Positions 19,101 through 30,062 of a DNA stretch of 64,000 bases are shown here, one piece after another. A program made the position numbers and the translations under genes. Position 1 is the first letter of the stretch. Every line of letters begins with the position of its first letter. The DNA lies in contig WNNJ02001611.1 of the NCBI GenBank assembly GCA_012934845.2, positions 1 through 64,000 on the forward strand. Direction: 5' to 3'. The notes below the pieces were generated by a model. That model made no database searches and was not told where the DNA came from. It saw only the letters and a program-made list of their open reading frames with translations. Origin of the DNA: Pomphorhynchus laevis (Eukaryota > Acanthocephala > Palaeacanthocephala > Echinorhynchida > Pomphorhynchidae).

Positions 19101-19248
19101 TAATCCTTATTTTATTTACATTGTAAAATAGTGCGATATTACATCTACATCTACGGTTAATATATATTTCATTATATGGAGGAGGGGGTCGTTTAAAATT
19201 TCCTAAGCTTGAAGGGGGTCGCTATATAAAAAAGTTTAAGAAGCCCTG
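16165..19248 (+). mobile_element. hAT transposon, ZBED5/SCAND3-like, 5' terminus missing
   Basis: The right end is ...AAGTTTAAGAAGCCCTG at 19232-19248, a hAT-type TIR preceded by subterminal GGGGGTCG repeats (19184-19222). Similar GGGTCGCGAG...GGGGGTCGCAAAG motifs sit at 16169-16205, but no matching CAGGG terminus lies left of them, so the left TIR is lost and no 8-bp target duplication can be checked. It sits between REL-LINE copies G and C. Confidence 0.75.
16886..18859 (+). pseudogene. hAT transposase (ZBED-type), broken
   Basis: Starts MDKWLIK. The BED finger part (YDESYLQYGF, PVCLICKEVLA) is in a shifted frame and is cut by an AT-rich ~100-bp stretch (17117-17219) before RHLLTKH. Then the frame 17242-17733 covers YLMAKTKKPFTIGEQLLLPA and the first catalytic region FAIQLDESTD. 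A one-base shift at 17733 leads into the 399-aa frame 17660-18859 with VGVCTDGAAAMTG, THCMIHREAL, VRWLSRG and the hATC dimerisation end (LCESAFSTLTYIKSKYRSTL). It closely resembles the ZBED5/SCAND3 transposase family. About three frame changes and one interruption make it non-functional. The interruption could be a small intron, but no convincing donor is seen. Confidence 0.85.
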
Positions 19249-21936
19249 CAATAAATAACAAACACTACTTAAACATAACAACTTACAATAAATTAAGATA
19301 CAAAAACAGAGTAATCCCGGGATGTAAGGGGTCTGACTAGCGGACACCTGCGCTTGCAAGTTACACTCAACGAGTCATTGAAAATACTGAACCAATATTT
19401 AATCTGGTCAAATGCCTCGGGGGAAACCTGATACGACTCTACTGAAGATTCTAGAACAGTTCACTTTGCAGTCGCTTAATCGCTCCTGACGAACACACCA
19501 CAGGGCGCTCAGTCGACCTCTATTAGTCAACAAGATTTTAATCGCGTTCCAATGGTTGGGGCAGAGGGCATCAACTTGGACCAAGATGATTCGCCAATAG
19601 CATATGTTTTAATTGAGGTCATTCATTGGAAACCTAATCTCTTTCGATTACCCAAATGTACGTTATCTAATTTATTCATTAACGAACACGCTAAAATTTA
19701 TGAGGGGGCTACGTCACAATCCACTTATCTCATGCCTGCTATCGCAATAAGTTAGTTAGTACTACAGCGTATGAACAAATCACCAGTAAAGAAACTAAAA
19801 ACGATATTATCGAAACGCATTAATCTCTGGCGATGTGGAATTTAGATAGTCTGCTTGAAGAAACAATATTCCTGCAACATAATTACACGCAAAAGAATCA
19901 TCCTAATTCGAATGATGACCTATCAAATACCTTTCGAAGACTCGTACTAGGAGGAAAGATTGCCGCTGCTATAATATTACTTGAATCAAATAACGTATGC
20001 GGAAAACCAATGGATTTGGATGAGGATGTTTCTGGCAAATCTGTAAAAGAAATACTACTTGATAAGCATACATATGGAAGTGAACTGTGTGGTGATGCAT
20101 TATTAAAGCAGCGAATCCACAATTCTCTAGACTTTCACCCAGTGATAGTCAATACGATTGATTCTTGGAAAATTAATTAATTCTTGGAAAAGGCGGTGCC
20201 AGTCTCGCCGGCTTGGATGCTAGGTCCTGGAACTACATGCTAACCGATTTTGGCGATGACTCTAAAAACTTGGCCAATGCGCTTGCTGATCTCGCTCGCG
20301 TAATATCCGCGCAACAACTGTCTAGTAATTCCATGATTGCATTAACTGCAAGCAGATTAATTGCTCTCAGCAAAATTCATGGTATCAGACCAATAGGAAT
20401 CGGTGATGTATCCAGACGAATAATGTCCAAAGTATTCCTTGATATAGCTCGACCACAGCTCCAGCATGTTTGTGAAACATTGCAACTATGCGCGGGTCAG
20501 CGTGCATGTACTGAATGCGTCATTCACGCTCTACGTGATTCCCTGACCCTTAATCAATATTTCTAACAATAGATGCCGACAATGCCTTTATCCGCGTGAA
20601 CCGGAAGACTGTGTTGACTAATATACAGAAAGTATGTCCGGAGCTGTCAACAGTCCTGCACAATATGTATGAACAACCTTCAATACTAGTCATCAACAAC
20701 GAACGTATTCTATCCAGAGAGGGTTTCACACAGGGTGATGTCTTTTCCATTGCAGCATTTGCAGGGGCTATTCTTCCGCTAATTTTGCGCACAAGTGAAA
20801 ATGCTCCTTCAGTACGGCACTTGTGGTACGATGACGACGACAACCTGGTTGGCAGTCCCGAGGAGGTATTTGATGCATTTAGGTCCCTGCAAACACATGG
20901 TCCCCATTATGGCTTCTATATAAACCCTAGCAAGTGTAAAGTATACGCGAATGATCACAGCTTATCTAATATTGAGTATATCTTCCCAAGTACTTCTATC
21001 CCCATCACAAATGAAGGTTTATCAGCGTTGGGATCACCCATTGGTAGCCAAGAATATATCGAGAGATCCCTTCACAAAGCTGTCGATAATTTAGTGAATT
21101 TGATCGCTCGCCTGTCTGAAATTGGTCAGTCAGATCTTCAAATCGCATACACATCATTGACGAGGTCAATCCAACATAAATGGACATACATGCAGCGGTC
21201 ATGTAGATGTTTTCCTTGTTGGTTCTGCCCGCTTGTATCTTCGATACGATCCATGCTTCGAAAACTGATCGGCACGGAATTAGACGTATATGATACGCTT
21301 TGGCACGTGTATAGACTAAGCCTTCGGAATGGCGGTATCGGTATAAGAGCTGCTACTTGCAGCACTGACTTCGAGTACAGTGCATCTCTTCAAATATGTG
21401 GGCTGTGCTTAAATGTTGTTGGTAACATAGAGTTGATAAGAACACAGGAGGCAATATGCAGGCAAACATGTTCAGAGCGCCAGAAAATCGAAATTAACGA
21501 GCGATCTGAGCTTCTCGAGAAAGTAGACCAAGTTATGAGAAACTCGATCGAGCACACATCACTAAAGGGAGCCTCTTTATGGTTGACATTAATACCTAAC
21601 CATGACGCAAAAAGAAGGCTAAGTAATGTTGAGTTTCGTGATGCAGTGATAGCCAGATATGGTGCGTTACCCCTAGATGCTCCAACAATGTGTCAGTGCG
21701 GTGCTTCGAATACTCTTCCGCATGCATTTTCTTGTCCTCAAGGCGGCCTCCCTTCGATGAGGCACGATATTGTACGCGACCTCATTGCACAAAATCACAG
21801 AAATTTGCAGCAATGTTTAAATTGAACCCACGCTGAGTCCAATTAATCCGGAGGTTCGCTTTACTAACAACGTGACAAAAACCGATAGAAACGACAGACT
21901 CGACATTGTGTGTTCCGGGCTCTATGGAGACCAGAC

Positions 21937-23201
21937 GAATGCCTAAAAGTCGTTCAACTGAATAATGTATTCTCGGAACTAAGAAGACTATCAAGAACTA
22001 ATTTATCCGGGCCATACGGCATACCGTCAATTGCCCTACGTGAACTCGCTACCACTGTGTGTACACCTCTTCATCGCCTTTTGTTGCCTCGTTATATACA
22101 TCGAACTTACCTGATGACTGGAGAACCGCAATAGTGTGCCCGATCTATAAGATAGGAAATAAATCACGTTTATCGAACTACCGTTCAATCAGCCTTACAT
22201 GCATATCTTGCAAACTCTTGGAGCGAATAGTGCTTGCTGAATTGGAGACATTCATCAACAGCAAGGGAATCATGAATAATCAACAGCATGGTTTCCGTAA
22301 ACTAAGATCCACTACGACAAACTTACTCACAGCGAGACACAGCTGGGCCTCTTCGATAGATGCCGGAAACGACATTGACATTGTCTTTTTTGATTTATCG
22401 CGAGCGTTTGATCGAGTAGACTATTCAATCCATATCGGAAATTATATGACATTGAAGTGCACACTTGCATCTTCCATTGGATTTCTGACTTCTTATACAG
22501 TCGCTCATTTACGGTTAAAATAGGAGACTCGTTTTCATCTAACATTCAACTACACTCTGGCGTTCCACAAGGTTCAGTCCTGAGCCCAACGCTCTTTAAT
22601 ATATACATCAATAGCGTAATACCACTTATAGCTTCTGACTGTATTCTATATGCAGATGATATTAAAATTTAGCGGGCCATCAAAAACGACAACGACGTGC
22701 AATCCTACAATTAGACATATCGAACCTGCAGCATTGGGCAGATGCAATGAATCTGACTATAAACCCAGAAAAATGTGCTCATATGCACATTGGACGCAGG
22801 CGACATATTGCAAACTATGAAGTAAGCGGAAGGCAAATAAACGTGGTCAACTCTTACAAGGACCTAGGTGTAATAATAGCAAATGGCTTAAAAACAAACA
22901 TCAACTCCGCTGTAGTCAAAACTAAGTGCTTACAAATTCTTGCTATGCTACGCAGAACTATTAGCAGAGTCGACATTCCGTCATTTAAACCACTTTACGA
23001 ATCGTTGATTCAGGTGCGCACTGTATGGACAATCTACCTGCTCACATAGTAACATGTACATCAAAAACTGCATTCAAACGACAATTGAAAAACTTTGTGA
23101 CTACAATTACATAACATTTTTTTCATTTTTTTAACTTTGTGACTATTGTGACTCACCTTGTAAAGAGCTTTTGCTCACTCTGATGTAAATTAATAATAAT
23201 A
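21937..23201 (+). mobile_element. CR1/Jockey-type LINE, 5'-truncated, nested in REL-LINE copy C
   Basis: RT segments in three frames: LSRTNLSGPYGIPS, VCPIYKIGNKSRLSNYRSIS, NNQQHGFRKLRSTTTNLL, FFDLSRAFDRVDYS, SGVPQGSVLSPTLFN, ILYADDIKI (YADD intact), NPEKCAHMHIG, then after an internal deletion the C-terminal DNLPAHIV...FKRQLKNF. It ends with a (TAA)n-like tail. Host REL-LINE coding sequence stops at 21936 and resumes in register at 23202, with AGAC at both edges (21933-21936, 23202-23205) as a short target duplication. Confidence 0.85.
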
Positions 23202-23438
23202 AGACAGAGCGTACTTTTCTTGACATATGCGTTTTTAACGCACACGCTCAGTCCAATACCTCAAGAAGCATAACTTCCTGCTTTGAATTTAATGCGTCAA
23301 GAAAAAGGAGCAAATATCTTGAAAGAATCGTAAAGGTTGAGCGTTCCTCTATTACTCCCATTATCCTCTCATGTCACGGTGGAAACGGCAAGGAATGCGC
23401 AACACTGTTCCAAAAGATAGCAGGTGAAACGGCTCGGA

Positions 23439-23486
23439 AACACCGGACTTTGTACGCGGATTCATCCGCGTACAAAGTCCGGTGTT
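23439..23486. repeat. Perfect 22-bp inverted repeat with 4-base loop
   Basis: Left arm 23439-23460 and right arm 23465-23486 are exact reverse complements (core GGACTTTGTACGCGGA), with loop TTCA. It lies in the C-terminal coding part of REL-LINE copy C, where the sister copies have no palindrome. Confidence 0.95.
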
Positions 23487-23805
23487 CGCGCTGCATCCGC
23501 GCTTTACGTTCTGCAATCCATCGTCCTTGCGGAATTTATCGTCCACATTGATCTGATTGAATAAATTAATTAATTAAAGGACCCATTTGCGGGTAACCTT
23601 TCTAATTGTAAAAAATTAAATTATAATAATTTAATAATAGTCCGATGTTCGCGCTGCATCCGCGCTTTACGTTCTGCAATCCATCGTCCTTGCGGAATTT
23701 ATCGTCTACATTGATCTGATTGAATAAATTAATTAATTAAAGGACCCATTTGCGGGTAACCTTTCTAATTGTAAAAAATTAAATTATAATAAAAATAATT
23801 AAAAA
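23484..23805 (+). repeat. Tandem duplication (163 bp) of the REL-LINE 3' terminus
   Basis: The block beginning GTTCGCGCTGCATCCGCG at 23484 restarts at 23647. Each unit holds the end of the ORF, the CCC-ATTTGC-GGG hairpin (23582, 23745) and the A/T-rich tail. The units are almost identical, so the duplication is recent. Confidence 0.9.
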
Positions 23806-23909
23806 AATAAAATAAAGTGTTAACTTTTATAATTTACCATGTTATACACCAATCGGTTGGATTTACCAACAGGGTGGTGTATAGATATTGAAAAGATATT
23901 AATATTTAA

Positions 23910-23952
23910 TTCAACAGGATGGTGTATTATTAGAATACACCACCCTGTTGAA
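23910..23952. repeat. 19-bp inverted repeat (one mismatch), 5-base loop
   Basis: Arms 23910-23928 and 23934-23952, loop ATTAG, built around GGTGGTGTAT. A third copy of the arm (ACAGGGTGGTGTAT) lies at 23869-23882. It sits at the left edge of REL-LINE copy D. Confidence 0.85.
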
Positions 23953-23954
23953 TT

Positions 23955-26280
23955 TACCGCATTGGACGAAGACGACATTCTTCGATCAGTAAAAAAACCA
24001 AAGGAGGAGCAGGTCCACCAGGGTTAGACGCAGCTATATGGGGTCGACTGTTATTCGGCTTCGGGACACATTCTCGCTCGCTGGCTAGGTCAATAGCCGC
24101 CTTCGCTACCCGGTTAGCAACCGAAAGTATTCATCCCGATATACTAGAAACATTCACAGCAAGTCGCCTAATGGATTTAAAGAAAAAGATGGAAGTGTCA
24201 GGTCAATTGGAAGTATGTGATGTGTACGGCGTATAATAGCTAAGACGATTTTACAAAAAGTAAGAAATGATCTTTAGGAAGTGTCAAGAATTGAACAACT
24301 ATGCGCATCTCAACGTGGTGGTATTGAATTCGCAATTCACTCATTGAGGGAGACATTTGAGTTGTCACCAGACAGTTGTATATTAGCAATTGACGCTAAG
24401 AATGCTTTTAAAGCAGTCAATCGTGGAGCAGCACTACATAACATGCCTTTTTTGCTCCCTCGTTGGCTACAGTGCTTTGGATCTATACGCATTACCAACT
24501 CAACTCGTACTGGGTGGAGTTAGTATATACAGCACGGAGGGTTTTACACAGGGTGATCCCTTTGCTATGGCTGCATTTACAATGGCTTCATAGCCTCTCA
24601 TTTCGACTGTTCAGAACGCAGTTCCCGACGAAACACAGAGATGGTTTGCAGACGATGCAAATTTTGTTGGCCGACTCCAAGATTTACATACAGTATAGAA
24701 TATTTTACATGAGGTCGGCCCAAAATATGGATACCATGTACACGCGTCGAAGACGCGATTATTTTCACGGAGCTTACTAAGTCCTATGGACTTCCCGTCG
24801 GATCAGATCCATTTCTCAATTGAAGGCATTACAATCTTAGGAGTTCACATCGGAACGGACACATACATATCGTCAGCCACAAAGATGGCATCAGAAAAAT
24901 GGTCTGATATTTGTCACAGATTGGCAACTATTGCGGATTATGATTCTCAGTCAGCATATACTGGTTTGACAAAATCAGTGCAATTTAAATTAAACTGATT
25001 AAATTAATTTAAATTAAACTTCACGAGGACAGTTGATTGCATGCCATCAGACCAGGAGCCTCCCAAAGTGCCCTTATCGATCGCTTGATTCCCACAATAA
25101 CGAATTAAGTTTTGAACGAAGAGTGGATCAGAGCAGTGACATCCCCACTTTGTTTGTAAGGACCGGGAATTATAAACCTATCACTCTCTGTGAATAGTCT
25201 CATACATCTCTTCTAGGACCCTCAATGATAGTTACAAGTCTGGCCTAATAGGAGTAGATTTACGGGACTTACAGGCAAGGACATTAAAATGACTTGGGAA
25301 CGAACGTTGGGATGTGATGAGTAATCGCTTGCGTTAAACATCATTTCAGAGGGACAGAAATGTTTCCCAGATAATATCACATGCATCAAGAGAAGGAGCA
25401 TATGCATGGCTGAGTTCATTGCCCCTCGTCAACCAACAGTTTCGATTAACTGCAACCCAGTTCAGAGATGGGCTTCGCACACGATATGGGAGGACTCCAG
25501 ATCGTTGAATGGAATCAATTGTATATGTGGACCTCCCCAAACCTGACCCATGCCTTGGCATGTAAACGTGGAAGTTTACCGTCGATTCGCCACAATGCAA
25601 TCAGAAACATTATCGCAAAGAAGCTTACTGAAGTCTGTTCGGGTGTTTGGATAGAGCCTACATTATCGCCCGTCCAAGCCGAAATGGAGTTCGAAGCTTC
25701 AACTACCACTCGGGACGACAACGCCCGTCTGGACATAGTGTGCTCTGGTCTCGAGTACAGTTGATCTGAGCGTACGTTTTTTGACGTAAATATATTTTTA
25801 ATACTTGCTTAATCGACTGCCAGCAAGAGTACCGATTCCGCCTTCGAGTACGATGAGAAAAGGAAAAGAGCCAAATACAGCGAACGAGTGGAGATAGTCG
25901 AACGTGCAAAGTTTGTATCCCTAGTGTTTTCGACATCCGGGGGCATTGGTAAGGACGCACTTCTTGTTCTGAAAATATTGGCTTCACGAATCGCAGAAAA
26001 CTCCAGCAGTTCAAAGGGAAAATATGCGGAATCTCTCTCGCTGCTGAAGAAAAGAATCTCGTTTGAACTGGTTCGGGCCGCCTCTGCGTGTCTACGATCT
26101 CCACGTTCAACAAGGGGAAAGCCAATTATGTACTGAAATCATCAATGTCGATTATTTCACATATGACCGCGTAAAACCATTATTATTAAATATTAAAATT
26201 ATAATCCAATGTAACCCTTTTCAGGGTATCCTGTGAAATGTAATTTTGTAATAAATTATTTTCTATTAAAAGAATGTTAA
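23955..26280 (+). pseudogene. REL-LINE copy D, 5'-truncated
   Basis: Begins at the segment equivalent to residue ~288 of copy B (ALDEDDILRS, GGAGPPGLDAAIW). Frame-broken RT follows: GGIEFAIHSLRETF, LAIDAKNAFKAVNR (motif A), STEGFTQGDPFAM (motif B), WFADDANFVG (motif C) and ILGVHIGTDTYIS. After a decayed stretch (25000-25470) come THALACKRGSLPSIRHNAIR, RLDIVCSG and 25888-26136 (KYSERVEIVERAKFV...SACLRSPRS). The knuckle keeps only its His/Cys half. The 3' UTR has ACCC-TTTTCA-GGGT at 26214-26227: same stem, different loop. At least six frame breaks. Confidence 0.85.
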
Positions 26281-26449
26281 AACGGGAACCTAATTTCTGT
26301 AAATTAACTTTTCTTTTAAAATAAAATAAAATATAAAATGTAAAAATGTTATAATGTTAAATTCTTGTTAAAATCTTTTGGTTATTAAAACTTACATTCC
26401 AGATTTCAAGATTAATATTATTAATTAATATTTAAACAAATTACAAACA

Positions 26450-27778
26450 ATGCCGCGAGGGAAGCTCAGCTCCATAACAAAGTGCTGCGGATGCAATGGC
26501 CCTAGCGCTGTTTGTCGGGGATGTCGATGAGGAAAGATGAACATCCCGTGTGATAATTGTGGGGCTATAAAATGCTCTAACAGACGATTGCCTAACAAAA
26601 TCCCTCAGAATGGTCTCGAAAACAATCAAATATCATATATCAATGAACCTGGTCAGTCACACCCTCAGTCATCGGAGTTGATCTTCTCAAAACGCAACCT
26701 CCAAACTCAGCAAACAATGATATCACCCAAAGTTCTCATCGAAAGATATAGTTCCGTCAATACCATCGAGGATATTTACAATGAAATTATTTAATGGACA
26801 CCAAACCTACTCAGACTGCCCGCCTGCAACATTAACTAAATGATCATAGAAACCCTATCAACATTTTACTTAAAAGTTGGAACAAACAAGGCTGACGAAC
26901 CTCCTGCACTAAAATCAGTTGTAGCGTTCGACCAATGCGTACCGCAGCGGATTCTGACGACGAAGGTGTCGCTAGTTCGCAAAACCCTTAAAAAGATGTT
27001 TACTCATTGGCAACAAAACAATTTTAGTGAACTCTTCATCGAAGCAGAATATCTCCAACCCAACTTGCAGCTGAAATCTAAATCAATCACCCATGATTGA
27101 AACAAGCGTTATAGAAAATTGATTGTACAAGGAAAGATAAACGCCGGAACGCACGTACTCGAAGATAAAACAAAGTTTAAGGTCCTGTCACCAGACTGTC
27201 AAATGAACGGAAATCCGTCAAAACCATGCTTCATGATTTGCATTCGCCCGCTGTCGAACCTTCCTCCGATATTTTACTATCCGCCAGATATAGACAGTCG
27301 AAAGATCATCATGCCTGTCGATTTTATACACATGACGAAAATGACATTATCAGAGCATGCAAACAAGAACATCGAGGTGCTGAACCATCCGGTCTTAATT
27401 CACTTGCGTGACGACACATGCTCTCCCGATTTGGTACTCAATCTAACAACCTAGTCAGGTCCCTTGCAGGTTTGGCGATCCGCATTGCGATCGAGTCGAT
27501 CGTTACAGGGTCTCTCGCAGCTTTTACCGCATGCACATTAATCACACTAGAAAAGAAAACAGGCGGAATTAGACCAATAGGTATATGTGACACATCCCGA
27601 CGCAAAATAAACAAGGCAAATTCCACAGACATAGAAGACGTTTGAGAAAAAGTGCAACTTGTCGCAGGTCAAAAAGCGGCATCGACTACGCCGTACACTC
27701 GCTCCTTAGCGCTCACCGTGAACATCCTTACATCTGTTTGATTAGAATCGACGTCTCCAATGCTTTCAACTCAATTAA
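26450..27778 (+). pseudogene. REL-LINE copy E, 5' half, cut off by PLE1
   Basis: ATG at 26450 gives MPRGKLSSITKCCGCNG and a VCRGCR cluster followed by an early stop. Later segments match copy B: 26840-27100 (LVRKTLKKMFTHWQQNNFSELFIEAEYLQ), 27119-27240 (INAGTHVLE...), 27330-27400 (DENDIIRACKQEHRGAEPSGL) and 27418-27645 (RFGTQSNNLVRSLAGLAIRI, GGIRPIGI). It ends in motif A (RIDVSNAFNSIN) at 27775, where PLE1 sequence starts. It lies 170 bp downstream of copy D, head-to-tail. Confidence 0.85.
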
Positions 27779-28840
27779 TTATATGGTATGCATGAATGCT
27801 CACGCAAAAATATGTTTCTTGTAGATTTTAATATGTCATCTTTACGATATAAATTAATAGTAGTTTTAGTTAATGTTAATATAATGTTCATATCTAGATA
27901 TACACCTTTTTTATCATTAATATTGGTTTTGTAAAGAACAGGGCTTTCTGGATAAATTTGTTCACTAATTGAATAAAAATTATTAGAATTAAATACACAT
28001 ATATCACCAATGTATCGAAACATATATTTCGTATATTGATATTGTTTTGATTTAGTTGTAACAAAGTTATGAACAAATTCATATTCTAGAAAGCTTAAAA
28101 ACAAGTCAGCTATAATTGGGCTACTATTACCACCCATTGGAACACCTTTTACTTGTCTAAATATAGATGTCCCTACTTTTAAATAATTTTGATTTATCAA
28201 AATATTTAAGGATTCTAATAATTCAATTTTATTCATATATTTATATTTATTTGATGGTTTAATTTTTGTTAGATAGGCGTTATAATTATTATAACATATA
28301 TATGTATATCTTTTTCCGAATATAAGATTAATTGATTTTACTAACGCTTCTTTAATATCTACTGAATCTAGATTTGCATAAAGCGTACTAAAATCGTATG
28401 TATATACGATTAGAATATATTTAGAATATATTTATATTCTAAAAATTTATTCCTTTTTTGTGTTCTGAAAATTCTCTGGTAGAATTAATACTGAAAAAGT
28501 GTGTGTTTTTAATTTCAATTATCCTACAATATTTTTTTAAAATGTGCTTTAATTACTTTAAGTATTTTATTCATATAGACAGAAAGTGGTTTTAATGTAC
28601 ATTTAAACGCACTACATATGAACCTAGGTTTTATTGGATTTTTATGTAATTTTGGATTCCAATATAATATAGGTATAGTTTTATTGTCTGATTCGATTTT
28701 TATACCCTTTTTAGTCATTATAGAACAGTGACTTGTAATAATTGTTTCTAAACTCAACTCACTACGTTCATATGTTGTGTTTATATTTAAATCAATAGAA
28801 TTAGCCTCTTTCATTAGTACTATATTAATGTATTATTTTA
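27779..28840 (-). pseudogene. PLE1 copy 2b: RT from fingers to C-terminal region
   Basis: Frame 28524-28814 gives the RT N-terminal motifs (LYWNPKLHKNPIKPRFI) and ends at the same place as the frame of copy 1. After a +1 frame change at a run of seven A (28532-28538 on the complement), the palm continues (STREFSEH, then TLYANLDSVDIKEALV). The frame 27775-28236 covers KVGTSIFRQVKGVPMGGNSSPIIADL (motif B) and MFRYIGDICVFN (motif C, at 28003-28017), where the first Asp of the catalytic pair is Gly. The 3' part of the ORF and the UTR are missing at the junction with REL-LINE copy E. Confidence 0.82.
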
Positions 28841-30062
28841 AACAGAATGTGGTTTTAATGTACATTTAAACGCACTACATATGAACCTAGGTTTTATTGG
28901 GTTTTTATGTAATTTTGAATTCCAATATAGTAAAGGTATAGTTTTATTATCTGATTCAACTTTTATACCCTTTTTATCCATTATAGAACAATGACTTGTA
29001 ATAATTGTTTCAAAACTAAACTCACTACGTTCATATGTTGGATTTACATTCTAAATCATTAGAATTAACCTCTTTCATTAGTATATCATAATAAAGCTTT
29101 TTGCATATGAAGACAAAGTTATTACTAGCTTTATCAATAGTTGTTATTATATAGTTATCCTTTAATTTAGTAAGTTCTTTATACATATCTTTATTAATTT
29201 TATCTTTCCTTTTATAATTGTTTGTTATTTTCATTTTATTTTTAATTTTATCAAATATATAATCTTTCCAAATTTTTATCTTAGATATATTCGAGCTTTC
29301 ACTATTAATCAGCTTACTAAAGTAATCATTTAAGTTATTATATAACGAATTGTAAATTTTATTTTTGTCGTTGTTGTTATTTAATCTATATTTATACCCT
29401 TTTGATAGCAGCTTTCTTAATTCACAATTTTCAATTAATTCTAGATTATGGGTACATATATGTTCATTTATTTTATCAAAACTAAGACTTTTACAATTGC
29501 ATTCTGTTTCCATTATGTTTCTAATATTATCGTTACATATTGATTTTAATTCTTTATTATAATTACAAATTTTTCGTCCTAATGATGGTAGGAGTTTATA
29601 CCTTATTTTAGGAATATATTTACTTAAATCTGACCCTATTATTTCTTTACTTTTAGAATTATTTAAAAGTCCGGCTATATTTATGTTATCTATACATTTA
29701 TTAATGAAGTTTATGGTTAATGTATATTTTCTATTGTTATTATTAACATTTATTGTACGATTATAGTATTTTGTATTACAATAACTGTCTATTTTACAAC
29801 TTAGCCTATCATATTCGTTGATTAATCTTTGATTTATTGAACATATGATATCTTTAGAAAAACTTCTTATATTTACATAAAGATCTTTTAGCTTATTATC
29901 ACTTAAAAGTTGTTTTAATATTTCTAATTGTTCATTTATATACATATCTTTTTTAATATTTTTAACTCTATTTTTCCTATTCCTTTTATCACCATGACTT
30001 CTTGGTTTGCGTTTAACCGGATTATTATAATATAGTTGTTTATTATATATTATACTAGTTAT
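28841..30062 (-). pseudogene. PLE1 copy 2a: linker and RT fingers
   Basis: The frame 29031-29945 is nearly identical to residues 203-505 of copy 1. It continues in a shifted frame to LKPxSV near 28846 and then meets copy 2b, which repeats the same RT finger segment (28541-28835). Upstream it ends at the residues equivalent to 170-175 of copy 1, so the GIY-YIG domain is absent. The two finger segments differ at many residues, so two different copies were joined rather than one recently duplicated. Confidence 0.82.

Larger units (their letters stand above)
19412..23640 (+). pseudogene. REL-LINE copy C, nearly full length, interrupted by another LINE
   Basis: Starts at ATG 19412 with MPRGKP, like copies B and E, but the Cys cluster is not recognisable. 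Segments align in order with copy B: 19552-19755 (VIHWKPNLFRLP), 19833-20180 (GKSVKEIL), 20213-20566 (RPIGIGDVSRRI), 20596-21825 (FTQGDV, motif C WYDDDD in place of WYADD, CQCG...HAFSC knuckle), 21825-21936 (RLDIVCSG), then after the nested LINE 23202-23530 (RTFLDICVF, KYLERIVKVE). 3' UTR hairpin at 23582-23593. The RT-to-knuckle frame of 409 aa is intact, but stops and frame changes separate the segments. Confidence 0.88.
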
